NCBI GenBank assembly: GCA_950295325.1
Contig: OX485807.1
Span: forward strand, 7,196,501 to 7,256,500
Length of the DNA stretch: 60,000 bases
Reading direction: 5' to 3'
Source: Polytrichum commune
Lineage: Eukaryota; Streptophyta; Polytrichopsida; Polytrichales; Polytrichaceae
Positions 12,906 to 23,828 of the stretch are shown in pieces. The position numbers and the translations under genes were made by a program. The first letter of the stretch is position 1. Every line of letters begins with the position of its first letter. Below the pieces are notes generated by a model. That model did no database searches. It saw only the letters and a program-made list of their open reading frames with translations, and was not told the origin of the DNA.

Positions 12906-13597
12906 CGGTCGTAGGCTCCAATTCCTATACGTTATTGGCTATTATTTCCAGCCCATTTCTTTGGACTCTCAACAAAGTTTGGCCATTCAATCCCACGGCC
13001 TCTCGACTTGGACGCCCATAAGGTAGAGGGTGCTAAAACCAACACCATCCCACCCAAAACCAACACCTATAAACGCCTCCCAATCACCAACACTCTACTA
13101 CCTCAAAGCATTCCCCATAGTGTAGGAGTGTATGGGCCCACGGAGTGACGCCACCAGTGGCACCACCTCATAGCGACCTCCACTACCTTCATGTAGGGTA
13201 GGTAACGGGCTCCACTCTATCTCGGGTTGGTTCAAGGTGGGTTTAAGGTGGCTTGTCAATGCCTATTCTAGCCATTTTATACACTACAAGGGGGGAGGGG
13301 AGGGGGTTATAGTCATTCTATTCACAAAGTCACGGAGGTAGGCCCACAAAGCGCAAAGGAGGTTGGTGCCCGGGATGCAAGGTGATGGTTTTGCAAGGAA
13401 ACTAGGTGGGATCATGGAGGCTTTGTGCACTGTTACTAGTTGGTATTTGATCCAGCTTGGGTCTAGTACCCAACTATGTTGTGTTGGTCTAGGCAATGAA
13501 AGTGGAGGTCTTTATCATATCCTAGGTTGTCATACACATGGCCTATATATTGGTTTAAGAAAGCTAGAGCTTTTGACTTTGAATATTCATCAAATAA

Positions 13598-14813
13598 CTA
13601 ATTGAGGCTAAAAAAATTCTTTCTTTCTTTATACCTATGTTTAGAACAAAGACATATATATATAATTCAACCATGTAGCCATATTTATGTGCAATAGCTT
13701 AAACTGTTGGTTTGAGCACCCTCTACCTTAGTGTGAATCGGCCCTTACAGGGTCTATGGCGGAATCATTGACTCCCGGAAACGGATGAGCAGACATTTGG
13801 GGATTACAGTAACTTACACTCCGTTCGTGTTTACCATCTTATCACTATACACTATGTTTGGGGTGGCCAGGATATCACACCACGCATAATAATATAAATA
13901 TCTAATTGAGGCTAAAAATATTATTTCTTTCTTTATACCTATGTTTAGAAAAGGATTATATATATATACATATATATTATATTATATCAACCATGTAGCC
14001 ATATTTATTTGCAATAGCTTAGGGCCACTCACACACAAGGCTGAAGGCCCTTGACCATGGCAATGTAAGAGCTCTCATTGGTCGAAAAGGCGGAGACTGT
14101 CCAAGTTCACTTCACACTAGGAGGTGAAGGCGTAAAGGCCCAAAGAAAAGTTCGTGGATGAAAAATCTACATGGAGTCCTACATGGCTGGTTGTGGATAA
14201 GGGTGCATGGTCTACTAAAATTTGCGTCAGACCCACCTCCAAGAGGTGGGCTTGACGCAAATTTTGGGAGACTGTGACTTTTTTAATATATTTTTCCAGC
14301 ATGACATATTTCAGGACAAACTGCATGGCAGATTCCAAGACATATTCCAAGACAAACAAACACCACCAAGTAATTATCTTAAATTGACAAACTTGGAGAC
14401 ATATTATATTAAACCAAATCCTCCCCTCTATTTCCGCCAACAAAATATGCAATGGTCCCGCAACATGGTTCATTCTCACTTCACACTATGCTTGAGGGCC
14501 CAAGACTACATGAAAGGGCTTTCCCAACACCCATGGTACGGCTTTTGGATGACAGTCAAGGGTCCTCACGATTACAAGGTCATGGCTCTTGGCTCATGTG
14601 TGAAGTGGCCCTTAAAGTGTTGGTTTGAGCACCCTCTACCTTAGTGTGAATCGGCCCTTACAGGGTCTGTGGCGGAATCATTGACGCCCGGAAACCGATG
14701 AGCAGACATTTGGGGACTACAGTAACTGACACTCGGTTCGTGCTTATCATCTTGTCACTATGTACTATGTTTGGGGTGGCCGGGATATCACGCCACGCAT
14801 AATAATATAAATA
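13598..14813. repeat. tandem duplication of a ~304-bp unit, second unit split by a MITE
   Basis: Unit I (13,598-13,901) and unit II (13,902-14,813) both start 'ctaattgaggctaaaaa' and end 'cataataatataaata'. They share 'ccatgtagccatatttat', 'gtttgagcaccctctacctt' and 'cagacatttgggga'. Unit II is interrupted by the MITE at 14,022-14,611. Unit I keeps the empty site. Confidence 0.85.
14022..14611. mobile_element. Tourist-like MITE, 590 bp
   Basis: The ends are inverted repeats starting GGGCCACT. The TSD is TTA (14,019-14,021 and 14,612-14,614). Unit I of the flanking duplication reads 'caatagcttaaactgttgg' at the same place, an uninterrupted site. Inside lies a strong hairpin at 14,217-14,265 (arms 'tttgcgtcagacccacctc' and complement). 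The element at 34,455-34,808 has the same terminal sequence. Confidence 0.88.
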
Positions 14814-15462
14814 GTGTGACTTGGTCTAAGTTATTCATTCTGCAATAATGACATAAAATCAAATAAAAGAAGATGAACGTTACACTAAAATATTGTATTT
14901 AGTATCGTATGGTATATATATTGACACTAAGTCATTGACGCCCGGGAAAGATGACCAGACTTTTGGGAGCTACAGTAACTTAGCCTCGGTAACTTAGCCT
15001 CGGTTCGTGCTTATCATCTTGTCACCATGGTAACTATTCCAACGATATTTCCTATGAATAATTTTACAAGTATTGACGTCCGAACTTACTTTTAGTTCAT
15101 CCAAATGCTAGTTACAGGAACAAGAGTCTCGTGTATTCGGCATCCGGAACATTTCTATAATGAAATACTGTCATGGATGATTGAAGTTTGGATGGAGAAT
15201 CACTTACTAAGTGATGATAAGAACAACATTGTAAATCTATAATGCCCAAAATTTTCTACAAGGAATGACAAATAAATGTTAGGTTCACATTTAGTGTTGG
15301 TGACACTACACAGGCGTTTACAATTAGTATTGAGCAAGGCGATTAGAATTGGTGACACTACATTAACTATTCATTGCAATTTTCTTTGAAACTACATTGT
15401 TTATGGTATTTAGTGTCACGTACATTGTTTGTGAAGGGCCTAAACTAGATACATAGAGGTCT

Positions 15463-16510
15463 CAAAGTGTCACGCGCGCTCTTTGTCAATATGACTCTAG
15501 TCGTCAACATAAGTAACTTCTTTAAGTGAAAGAATATCTACATTATGATCTTTGGATGACAAGTTAGAGTAGCATATTGAGACTTTAGATGATAGTCTTG
15601 TGTTGTAATATGCAAGGGGAAGTTATTTTTTAGCGTACAAATGGCAAGTATTATGTGTTTATGTTTCACTATGCAAGAGGAAGATATTTTTGAGCATATT
15701 GATGCTAAGTGTCATTTGTGTAGACTTCAAGTCAACTCGTAGACCATTGTGTAACATGAGCATGCACTTCATAACACTAATGAACATACCCATGCCAAGA
15801 TATTAGTAAGTGCACTTGAATGTCAAGTGTCATGACGTGGCACTTATGGTGGCGTTGTTAATCATCAATGTAACCTAGCATATGCCTCAAAGTAGGGTAA
15901 GTGACACTATTATGTGTGGGATGTTAAATACCATAAACATTGTAACATGGATGGGAGCATGTTCTTCCCTATGTTAATCATGTTTTACCAAGCTTCAAGG
16001 TAGGGTTACTTCCGTGCGGAGGGTGGGCTCCATAGTTCATACAATCTCTAATTAAATTTGGGGGCATGGATTTGTTCTAAGGGTGGATTGATTGGGGGTT
16101 GCTTATTGTCCATTTTCCATTTGTTTAGTACTAAGCATGTAAGGTCTTGGATGGCTACGTGGTGTATGTGTTTCATGAGTTTTTGTACATCAATGAGGGG
16201 TATTTTGAGATTTTTGTATAGTTGGAATGAGTGCTCGTGAATGACCCCTCTTGCTCCCATTGTTATAGTAACAAAGGGGTTTACTTGCCAGGCCTTGAGT
16301 TGTTGGATGAACAAGTTCATATTTATTGAGTTTTAAAAAAAATAAAAATTTTGTGTACCCCATCCGTGTTGGGAATTGTCATGACAATTGGTGAAATCAT
16401 TGAATTATATTGTGATGGTTGGTGATGGCGTGAGTGAGGTATGGGTGTTGTTGGGGGCTCCGAGTACACATAGGATGTCTGGCCTTAGTTTGGCCCCATG
16501 TGTGCATGTA
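15463..16510 (-). repeat. 90-codon-ORF repeat, copy 1
   Basis: This stretch is the reverse complement of 36,330-37,725, apart from two insertions that copy 2 carries. It therefore gives empty-site references for the MITE at 36,898-37,241 (empty site 15,939-15,946) and for the giant transposon (empty site 15,463-15,466). The repeat continues beyond 15,463 into the 'tttatggtatttagtgtcac' family sequence at 15,395-15,462. Confidence 0.88.
16048..16320 (-). CDS. short ORF resembling a reverse-transcriptase C-terminus, copy 1
   Basis: The 90-codon ORF is intact and differs from its copy at 36,516-36,788 at only a few residues. The segment 'PFVTITMGARGVIHEHS' followed by about 40 residues resembles the small region after the reverse transcriptase domain of some non-LTR elements, which carries 'VGARG' or 'VGCRG'. 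That is recall of a pattern and could be wrong. No reverse transcriptase proper precedes it. It may be only a repeat fragment whose frame has survived. Confidence 0.4.
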   Translation of the reverse strand: MNLFIQQLKAWQVNPFVTITMGARGVIHEHSFQLYKNLKIPLIDVQKLMKHIHHVAIQDLTCLVLNKWKMDNKQPPINPPLEQIHAPKFN

Positions 16511-16632
16511 GGGATATATTTCCAATGCTATGGTAGATCTAACAAAAGTATAAATTGTACCCTTAATGAATTAAATTTATCTTTTTCATTATCTCACATG
16601 GTTTTCTAAAATTCCGATAGTTACCTCCCCTA
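16511..16632 (+). repeat. diverged right-end fragment of the hAT-like family
   Basis: It contains 'tttccaatgctatggtagat', 'aatgaattaaat' and 'ttatctcacatggtttt...acctcccc'. These match the last 120 bp of the element at 10,029-12,127. No left end is nearby. Confidence 0.7.
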
Positions 16633-16639
16633 GTCATTA

Positions 16640-17305
16640 GGTCCATGAGATTAAAAATTAAATAAAATGTTCAAGTTATAACTAGGTTAGTTTTTTTGCC
16701 ATGAGTCATTAAGTGAGGGAGCATATATATGATCCAAAAAATACAAATTAGTGTTTGAATTAAAAGACATAATCACCATGGAAATTATAGAATCCAAATC
16801 AATCCATTTCCAATCACTTTGGTCAAATCTCAATTTCAATTGATAGAGTGCCTTATTAAACCATGACAACATAACCATGTAAGTGGGTAAGGTTACTTTT
16901 TGTTTGCCCACTTGAGATGATCTATTTTGCATGTCAATGGTTTGTCTACATGGTCCCTATTTGTTCCCATTGGTCCTAAACCTCCTCCTGATTTTTTGAA
17001 CCCATCCAATCCACCATGTTCTGAACTCTAGTACTTGTAGAATACTAGTTGGTTTCCTTTGTATCCGTCGAATTGCAATAGTAAGTGTGGATAACTATGT
17101 GTTGCGTTGTAAAAAAAATCCTACAATCTGAACCAAATCCAAGCATTATAGAAAAAGTAGTAGAAGATGTTGCTATATATATGATCATCAACATTGTTAA
17201 AATAAAATGAATTACGAACATGGATGAGCCATTCTTTTGAGAGAAAGGGATTTCTATTCAACTGAGATACCAAAGTTGATTTGTAAATTGTGTGTCCTTT
17301 GTAAG
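16640..17305. other. gene-free stretch
   Basis: Only short ORFs are present. I see no motif, inverted repeat or match to the other repeats of the window. Confidence 0.4.
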
Positions 17306-18924
17306 TTACGATTGGATATATATATTGGGAGATGAGGCTTGGGATGTCATCTCGACCTCCATAGAGGCTAGCATTTCCGCCACGACTTGGCAGGTTTCTT
17401 CCTCCAACATGGTCAAGTCTTCCACCCCGTCTCCGTCAAAGTCACCTTCCAACTCGTCCGAGTTGTTGGAACTACTGTTGCCCAACACAACTTCAACAAT
17501 TGGGGTTGCATCCAAAGCTTTACGTAAAACTCTAAGTCCCCATCTTTACCTAAGACTATCTTTTAAGACTTCATATAAGTCATATGCTTAGGGTCCTCTT
17601 TGTCAACAACCTATGAAGTAAAAAACCATCATTTTTTATGGCATTGACCAGATGGTGCCATATTGAGTACTCGTAACATGGCTCGGACTTCCATCATCCC
17701 ATTTTCCAAAACCAACACTACATCTTCGTCTGAGGAAATCAAGGTATAGTTTCCCAAATCAACCCTACTTTTATGTGCCTCCAATGGGTGCAAGTGCTCT
17801 TATACATTTTCCATTTTATTATGGACCCTTCTAAATTGTAGACCGTTTTCACTATATTCAATTCATGACAACCTATTCAATGTGTTGGCAATGCCCACCA
17901 ATTCATGAAAAATTTACGTACGCTCCATGCCAACCATATCCCCAATCTTGGAGAAAACAATCTTGCAACTATCACTTCCAGTCAAGTGAAGTGGGACATG
18001 TGAATGTGAATATTTATCATGGAAATAACATACAAGTAACACCACAAAATTACAAACAATTTGGATATCAATGAAATATTGTTGGTTGATCAATTTTTTG
18101 GCAACTATGAACTTGCAAGCCAAGCCCCTTACTGAATAATTCCCATACACAAATCACAACTTGCAAAGATGAAAAAAAAAGCCCCTTAAAAAACAACATT
18201 AGATGTGATCGGACATCCAAACAAAGAGATAGAAAGATATTTTTATAGTTAGCACAAATCTCCAAATATTTTTCCATCCCACATGTATGTTCTTAATGTA
18301 CTTTAGATAATGAATGAAGACATGTAAGCCATATTGCACCTTGCCTTGGCATAGACGTTGGGCCGACGCCCAATTATGGCAGTCTTTACTTGTAGTGTCT
18401 TCAAGCTTCAACCCATGTTGATCTTCGCTAACCTTATTATAAACCATACTCAAGTGTTCTAGAAGTGCTACGTCACCTCTATGCTGAAGAACTCTCACTG
18501 GTGAGTCTAGGAGATTAAATAATTTCTTGTCATTGTATATGAAATCTTGATGATGAAGACCTTTTACATCATCAGCTGCATCTAGGCTTGCTGTAGAAAA
18601 CCAGTTGGGCCACTCCACTTGTAGCCGTGTTCCCTCCATAGCCTTCTAGTCTTCCAACATCAATTGACGTCTTCTACTGCCATCACTTGCATGCCCCACA
18701 ATTGGACCTACAATATTTTTGCATTTGTCTTGCATAAAGTTGACAATGTCTCTAGATTGTTTCATAGCGATGTCGACATTAGAGATGCTGATAAAACCTT
18801 TGTGTGATGATAATCCAAAGCACATCTTCAAGAGGGTTGGCATGGAAAGAAAAATGTGAGCATATGTACTAAGTATTGTATTCATTTGACGTCGTAACGA
18901 TTCTCCCAACAAGCCAAGTTGCAT
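17306..18924 (-). pseudogene. decayed transposon-type gene (GHxSDGxxRRRxLM family)
   Basis: Reading the minus strand and shifting frames, the pieces of one protein appear in order. First comes 'IVGHASDGSRRRQLML' (18,646-18,924), then, past an in-frame TAG at 18,646-18,648, 'GLHHQDFIYNDKKL' and 'HNWASAQRLC' (18,199-18,639). These are followed by 'YLEICANYKNIF' (18,068-18,277), 'HVPLHLTGSDSCKIVFSKIG' (17,914-18,150), 'FHELVGIANTLNRL' (about 17,860-17,910) and an acidic tail (17,306-17,515). I know this motif series from uncharacterised proteins that look transposon-borne in plants, algae and animals. The 'TGSDSCE.FFSKVGG' block recalls the C-terminal part of RNase H-like transposases, but I cannot name the superfamily. 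At least one stop and several frameshifts show it is dead. Confidence 0.65.
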
Positions 18925-19496
18925 AAACCAAGATACTCAAGTAATTGACAAAAAATACCTAAGTAGAGGCATTAACTATGCTACAACTCCTCTTCACCTA
19001 GCGAACAACAAAAGAAAAGAGGCAAAATTCAGATTGGAAATTAGTGTTAAAAACCAGTGAGGGTATGTCATCATCGACAATATCGAGTCTCCTTCCTCGA
19101 GCTACATTTTTCTTTCTTATGGCAAGGACACTCTGAGTCTGGAAGTAAGTTTGCGCTACTTACCTGCTCACAACCTATCCCTCAATGCTCCGCAGAAACA
19201 AGTTGAAGCACACAAATAACAAAAAAAGGAGTTACGGCAGCTTCACTCAAAAGAAGTACGTACATGTAATTAGTTGACAAGGCTTTGTAATCTATCCGTG
19301 ATTTAATGCAGAAAGTGGTTATGTCCTTGTGAGTCTGACTGGATTTGAAGTGCCCACAGGAGAGGAGAAGAAAAAGCAGAGATGCGAGTAGTAGGAACAT
19401 CTATTACTGAAGGTTCGGCGAGACCTTTTGATCACCAACCCAGACACCGGTTAGATCATCAATCCAAAATGAGAATTTCAATATATGAGAATGTCC

Positions 19497-19607
19497 ATAG
19501 TAAACTCTCTTAAAGATGTGTTCTGCATCATCATCACACAAAGGTTTTATCAACATCTCTAATGTCGGTATCGCTATGAAACAATCCAGAGACATTGGCA
19601 ACTTTAT
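19497..19607 (+). repeat. inverted partial copy of the pseudogene start
   Basis: About 100 bp are the reverse complement of 18,735-18,840, including the stretch coding 'SSHKGFI.ISNV.IAMKQSRDI'. A further weaker copy follows at about 19,660-19,710. Confidence 0.75.
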
Positions 19608-19713
19608 ACTCCTAAGTTTCGATGATTCACAAATGACTTCTCATATCAATACTTTCGAATTGCTTTGTATCATCGTCACACACAGGTTTATCAAAATTCT
19701 TCAATGTCGATAA

Positions 19714-21871
19714 TATTTTTCATCCAAAGGTGATTGTTTCAACAAATCTATCCACAAGTTCACATACATTTTGCCTATTTCTCATCCAATGCCATTAATG
19801 GTAGATGATTTATGTTGAACCTATATATTAAAAACAATTGAACTTTATTTTATTTATTCTACTTTACATTTTAATAATAATAAAATACCACAACTTAAAC
19901 CACACCGTACATTATATATAATTCCCAAATTCACATTTAGAGACGCTATTATCTTATTAAATGTAAAAATTATGTGTCTTGAATAAAATCCATCCTATAT
20001 TTTTCTCACACATGATTTTCTAAATTTTTGCCAATGCCTTCCCCTCTCCCCCTCTCCCCCTGTCAGCCCTAAACCCTCACCCTTAATGCGTCCTAGTCCG
20101 GGTGAGAGCCAAGGTCGACATGCACCTAATTCTCCTGGCTCTTATGACCTCAGTGAGTCACACCCCCCAAATGCAAGGCCCTCACACATGCTACAACTTC
20201 ACTTTAAAGATCACAAGGTAATCAATGTTTAAGAACACTCTAACACCTTGTGATCGGTCAATCCGTGCATTATTCTCTTAAATCACAAAGGAACACATCA
20301 ACTAATACACTCACTACTTCCACTCTAATGTTGTCTTATTTATCCTAAGGAAAACACTAATGCTACCACTCAAATCCCCTTTTCTCTAATCTACCTACTA
20401 TATTGGAAGAGGGTGGCATATACCCTAGTAAACATTGCCCTTCTCCTTAGCTACAGCCTAATTGCTAAACTTCAGTCTTGGAAATGGGCCCGGAAATCAA
20501 CGCTGTCCACTGTCAATGTAAGCCCGTCATTTGCCCGTCATGCTCCCGTCAACACCCTTCACTGTGACAGATGGCCCCTTCATGGCAACCAGTGACTTGC
20601 CTTGAGTTACAGTACCCATACGCTCTCTCCTACGATCCCCTTCATTGCATTCAATAGCTTGTCACCACTTCAGCCTCCTTCTGCCCTCGATTTCTCCCCT
20701 CATTGGCCATTCACCGATCATTCCTCACTCTCTTTCCGAGGCAGAACCCTCCTTCTGCAGCCTAAGCAACTTCCGAATCCTCACCAGGCTGCCCAATTCA
20801 TCCCCCTTTTGCCACTCTGCAAGCGCACTGGATTCCTCCGAAATCCACTGATCTGCACTTGAGATTATTACCCAATTAGCTATTGTCGATTTACTCCTTC
20901 CCTCCTTCAGTGAAACCTCCTTCTCACCCTTGTGACAATCTCATTCCGAACTGTGAGCCCAATACGGTGCCCACATGTGTTTTTAACCCTAAAAATCATT
21001 TAAGTGTTGGTTTGATCTTTGTTTTCAATTATACAAAAAAACATAAAAAGAGTGAAGCTTAGTATTTTATTAGAATTAAGTTAAGAAGGGGACATTAGTT
21101 CTTGTTGCCGTAGAAGGATAAGCAAAAGCTAGTGGGTACCGTAGTACCATAGCTGGTTCGTTCAAAAATAATTCTAAAAATAAAAACGTAAAAATTATGA
21201 AATTATGAAGACATAAAAACGAAAATAAAATAAAATAAATTTTGCAATCTTTTGGTGTTTCTAAGCCATTTAAGGTCATTTTTACTGATTTTTTTGCTAA
21301 AAATGAAAATTTAGAAATTCAGTTTTTTGAGAGGCGAACCTTATTTTTTCAAAATAAATAAATATTCGTTCGCCAGGGGACGAACCAGCTATTGTGTTAC
21401 GGTAGTTAGGATTTGGTTAGGAAGGTTGATTTGTTCACGACCAAGGCTTGTAAAGCCATCAATCAAATTGACCAAAGAAGGAAGGCAAACTGTTCGAATT
21501 AGGCAGGGGATTCCAAACAACCTAGAGAATCTCGGATCCAGCCCCTCGGACGGGACGGTTGGGTTTCAGGCCGCCGTTGTTCCGCTAGCTGGCTCGGGGT
21601 GCTTGGGCGGGATCTCTGCGGCCGGAGGGATGGACGAGAGGTTGCAAACTAACTCTGAAGCGGCTCGCCGAAATGAGGATGGGCTGGTTATGGCTAAGGT
21701 GGGAAGTGGGCAGGAGCGACTGGGAGGCAACGGATTCAAGGGTGGAATGAGCAAAGACGGAAGTGCGGAGCTCAAGAACTCGAGAGGGGTAGCTGGCTTC
21801 GGCATTCGAGTTGAATCTCTAGTTGGGGGTAGAGGCGGCATTGCACCAAGGATCATCTCATGAAATGAGGG
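19714..21871. other. no supported gene
   Basis: A decayed hAT-like end lies near 19,960-20,060. From about 20,450 base composition becomes more GC-rich, and ORFs on both strands appear (for example 21,327-21,863 plus), but the two strands are equally open and no domain is recognisable. An imperfect inverted repeat links about 20,958-21,095 to about 25,325-25,470, suggesting an old larger element around copy B of the hAT-like element. Confidence 0.4.
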
Positions 21872-21879
21872 CAGATCAA

Positions 21880-23820
21880 CACGGGGAGGTGACTATTGAA
21901 ATTTTAGAAACCACGTGAGATAAAAAATAGGGTCAATTCATCGAGAGTAAATTTTACAAATTCGTTAGATCTACCATAGCATTGGAAATATGTCATGTAC
22001 ATGATTATTTGTAAAATAGGGTGGTGAATAATTCCTCCATTTTAGTAATCAGTAGAAAAAAATAGGGTATTAGATATTGGATCCCCCCAAATGTGTGTAG
22101 TAGGATCAATAAAATAATTATGGGTTTGACTACTTAGATGAAGAATTGTGTAATTTTTGTCCAAATTTGAATGAAACGCGTTAGTATGGAGGGAAATGTT
22201 GTGGATTTTTTTTGGAGAAGGAATGTTGTGACTTCTCAATGGCCCTTGGCTTGCTTAGGGTTGGGCAAACACAGTGGCGTGAAGGCGGTGAAGCGTTCGG
22301 GTAGGAGGTCTTGTGTTGGTGAAGTGTGGCGCATAGGCTGTAGGTAAGACACATTTTTTGGAGTTTTCTTCTTTACTTCATAACGTTCATACAAGGTGTT
22401 TCATGAGCGCCAAAGATTCAGCTAGCGCCGCTTGCATGCGGTAATAATTGATTTCAAACTCCAACTCCTTGATTTTTCCCTTTCATTGTCCATTTTTTGA
22501 CGACATGCTATTGATTTCCGACGTCCTCCTAAATGTGAGATGTAGAAAGATGAAGAGTTACAAAACCTGAATGTGAGCGTAGAAAGATGAGATGCTTTCC
22601 AGGTTATTCTATACTTGTATCTTGTTGTTTGAGACATCTACCTCAAGTGGAATGTTCTGATGTCGCTATCAATAGCTGTAAAAATGTGTACGTTTTGATG
22701 AGATGTGTCATTCGGATTTTGCGTAACATGTGGTTTCGTAGTCAGAGGACGAGGTCCTACTGGAGATTGCAGTGTCATTCCATGAGAGGCCAATTTTGTC
22801 ATTGAACTGGAACTAATGTCGTGGAAACTAGGAGATTACTCAGATGAAAAAGAGATTAAGAAAAGTTCGTGAGGTTGGAATTGGGTTCTAGAAAGGCCGA
22901 TATTGGGATCATCTCGGAAATGTGAGCCAACTTTTTTCATACGATCATTTCCAACCCTAGAATTATAGGTTTCTTTCGAAGATTTCAAACATAAAATTTC
23001 AAACTCCATTATGTAATCATAGTAATGTTAGTAGTGTCCAATATGCCAACATTCTATTGATTATACTTTTGCTACAACAATCTTTTGTAGATGATCGATG
23101 ATGCGCTACAACATTTGGCAACGTCACCGTGGTAGACGTAGAGGATTGCGCTTTGCCTTGCACTCTGCCTTGGAGGAAGACTTGGTGGAGTGGTTGGAGA
23201 CTTCAAAGGTTATCCACCTCATGCCATCAATTAGTTTTAGTTATTTGTCATCATTGGTATTAAACAAATCTCTTTAAAAAATTTAGTCTTATCATGACAT
23301 TATAAAAGATATTGACATGTGTTGGAGGGTGCATAGTTATATCCTAATCCTTCACATTGTAAATATTTGGTACAAGGTTGAATGTGTTTGTGAACACAAT
23401 TGAAGTAAATGTTTTCAATTTGTGTATTTAACTTTTTTTCATTTGAATGCAATCTTTTCTTTTTGGAGTACGTAGTTGTGCAAAAAATCATGTTTTGTGA
23501 TAATTGATTGTGTTTCTTGTTTTGTTCTATCTGTTTTCATAACTTGTTTATGTTAGCTTGTACATTTTGTTATCTCCATGTTTATTGGTAACCTTTTAAA
23601 TAATATCCAAGTGTTATTGATTGTGTTTTGAACGGTATTTTGAACGGTTTAGGGTGTTAAAAATTACAAATAAATATAGGGTGTTAAAAAATACGTCAAA
23701 ATAGCTTTATATCTACATATAGGGAGGGAAAAAATATTGAGAGGTGCATAAATATCCCCCCATTAAATACCCCATTATTGCACGTGGTTACAAAATGTAA
23801 GGGAGTGTGATCCCCCCGTG
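21880..23820 (-). mobile_element. hAT-like non-autonomous element, copy B (1941 bp, inverted)
   Basis: On plus it reads CACGGGGAGGTGACTATTG at the left and ...GTGTGATCCCCCCGTG at the right, so it is the reverse of copy A. A perfect 8-bp TSD, CAGATCAA, stands at 21,872-21,879 and 23,821-23,828. It is about 160 bp shorter than copy A through small deletions. The shared short ORFs remain alignable (for example 23,300-23,491 minus), but no transposase domain is visible. Confidence 0.88.
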
Positions 23821-23828
23821 CAGATCAA

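Noticed and set aside
21327-21863. 178-codon ORF as a host gene
   Set aside because: The opposite strand is equally open, there is no recognisable domain, and it ends just before a transposon insertion without a plausible continuation.
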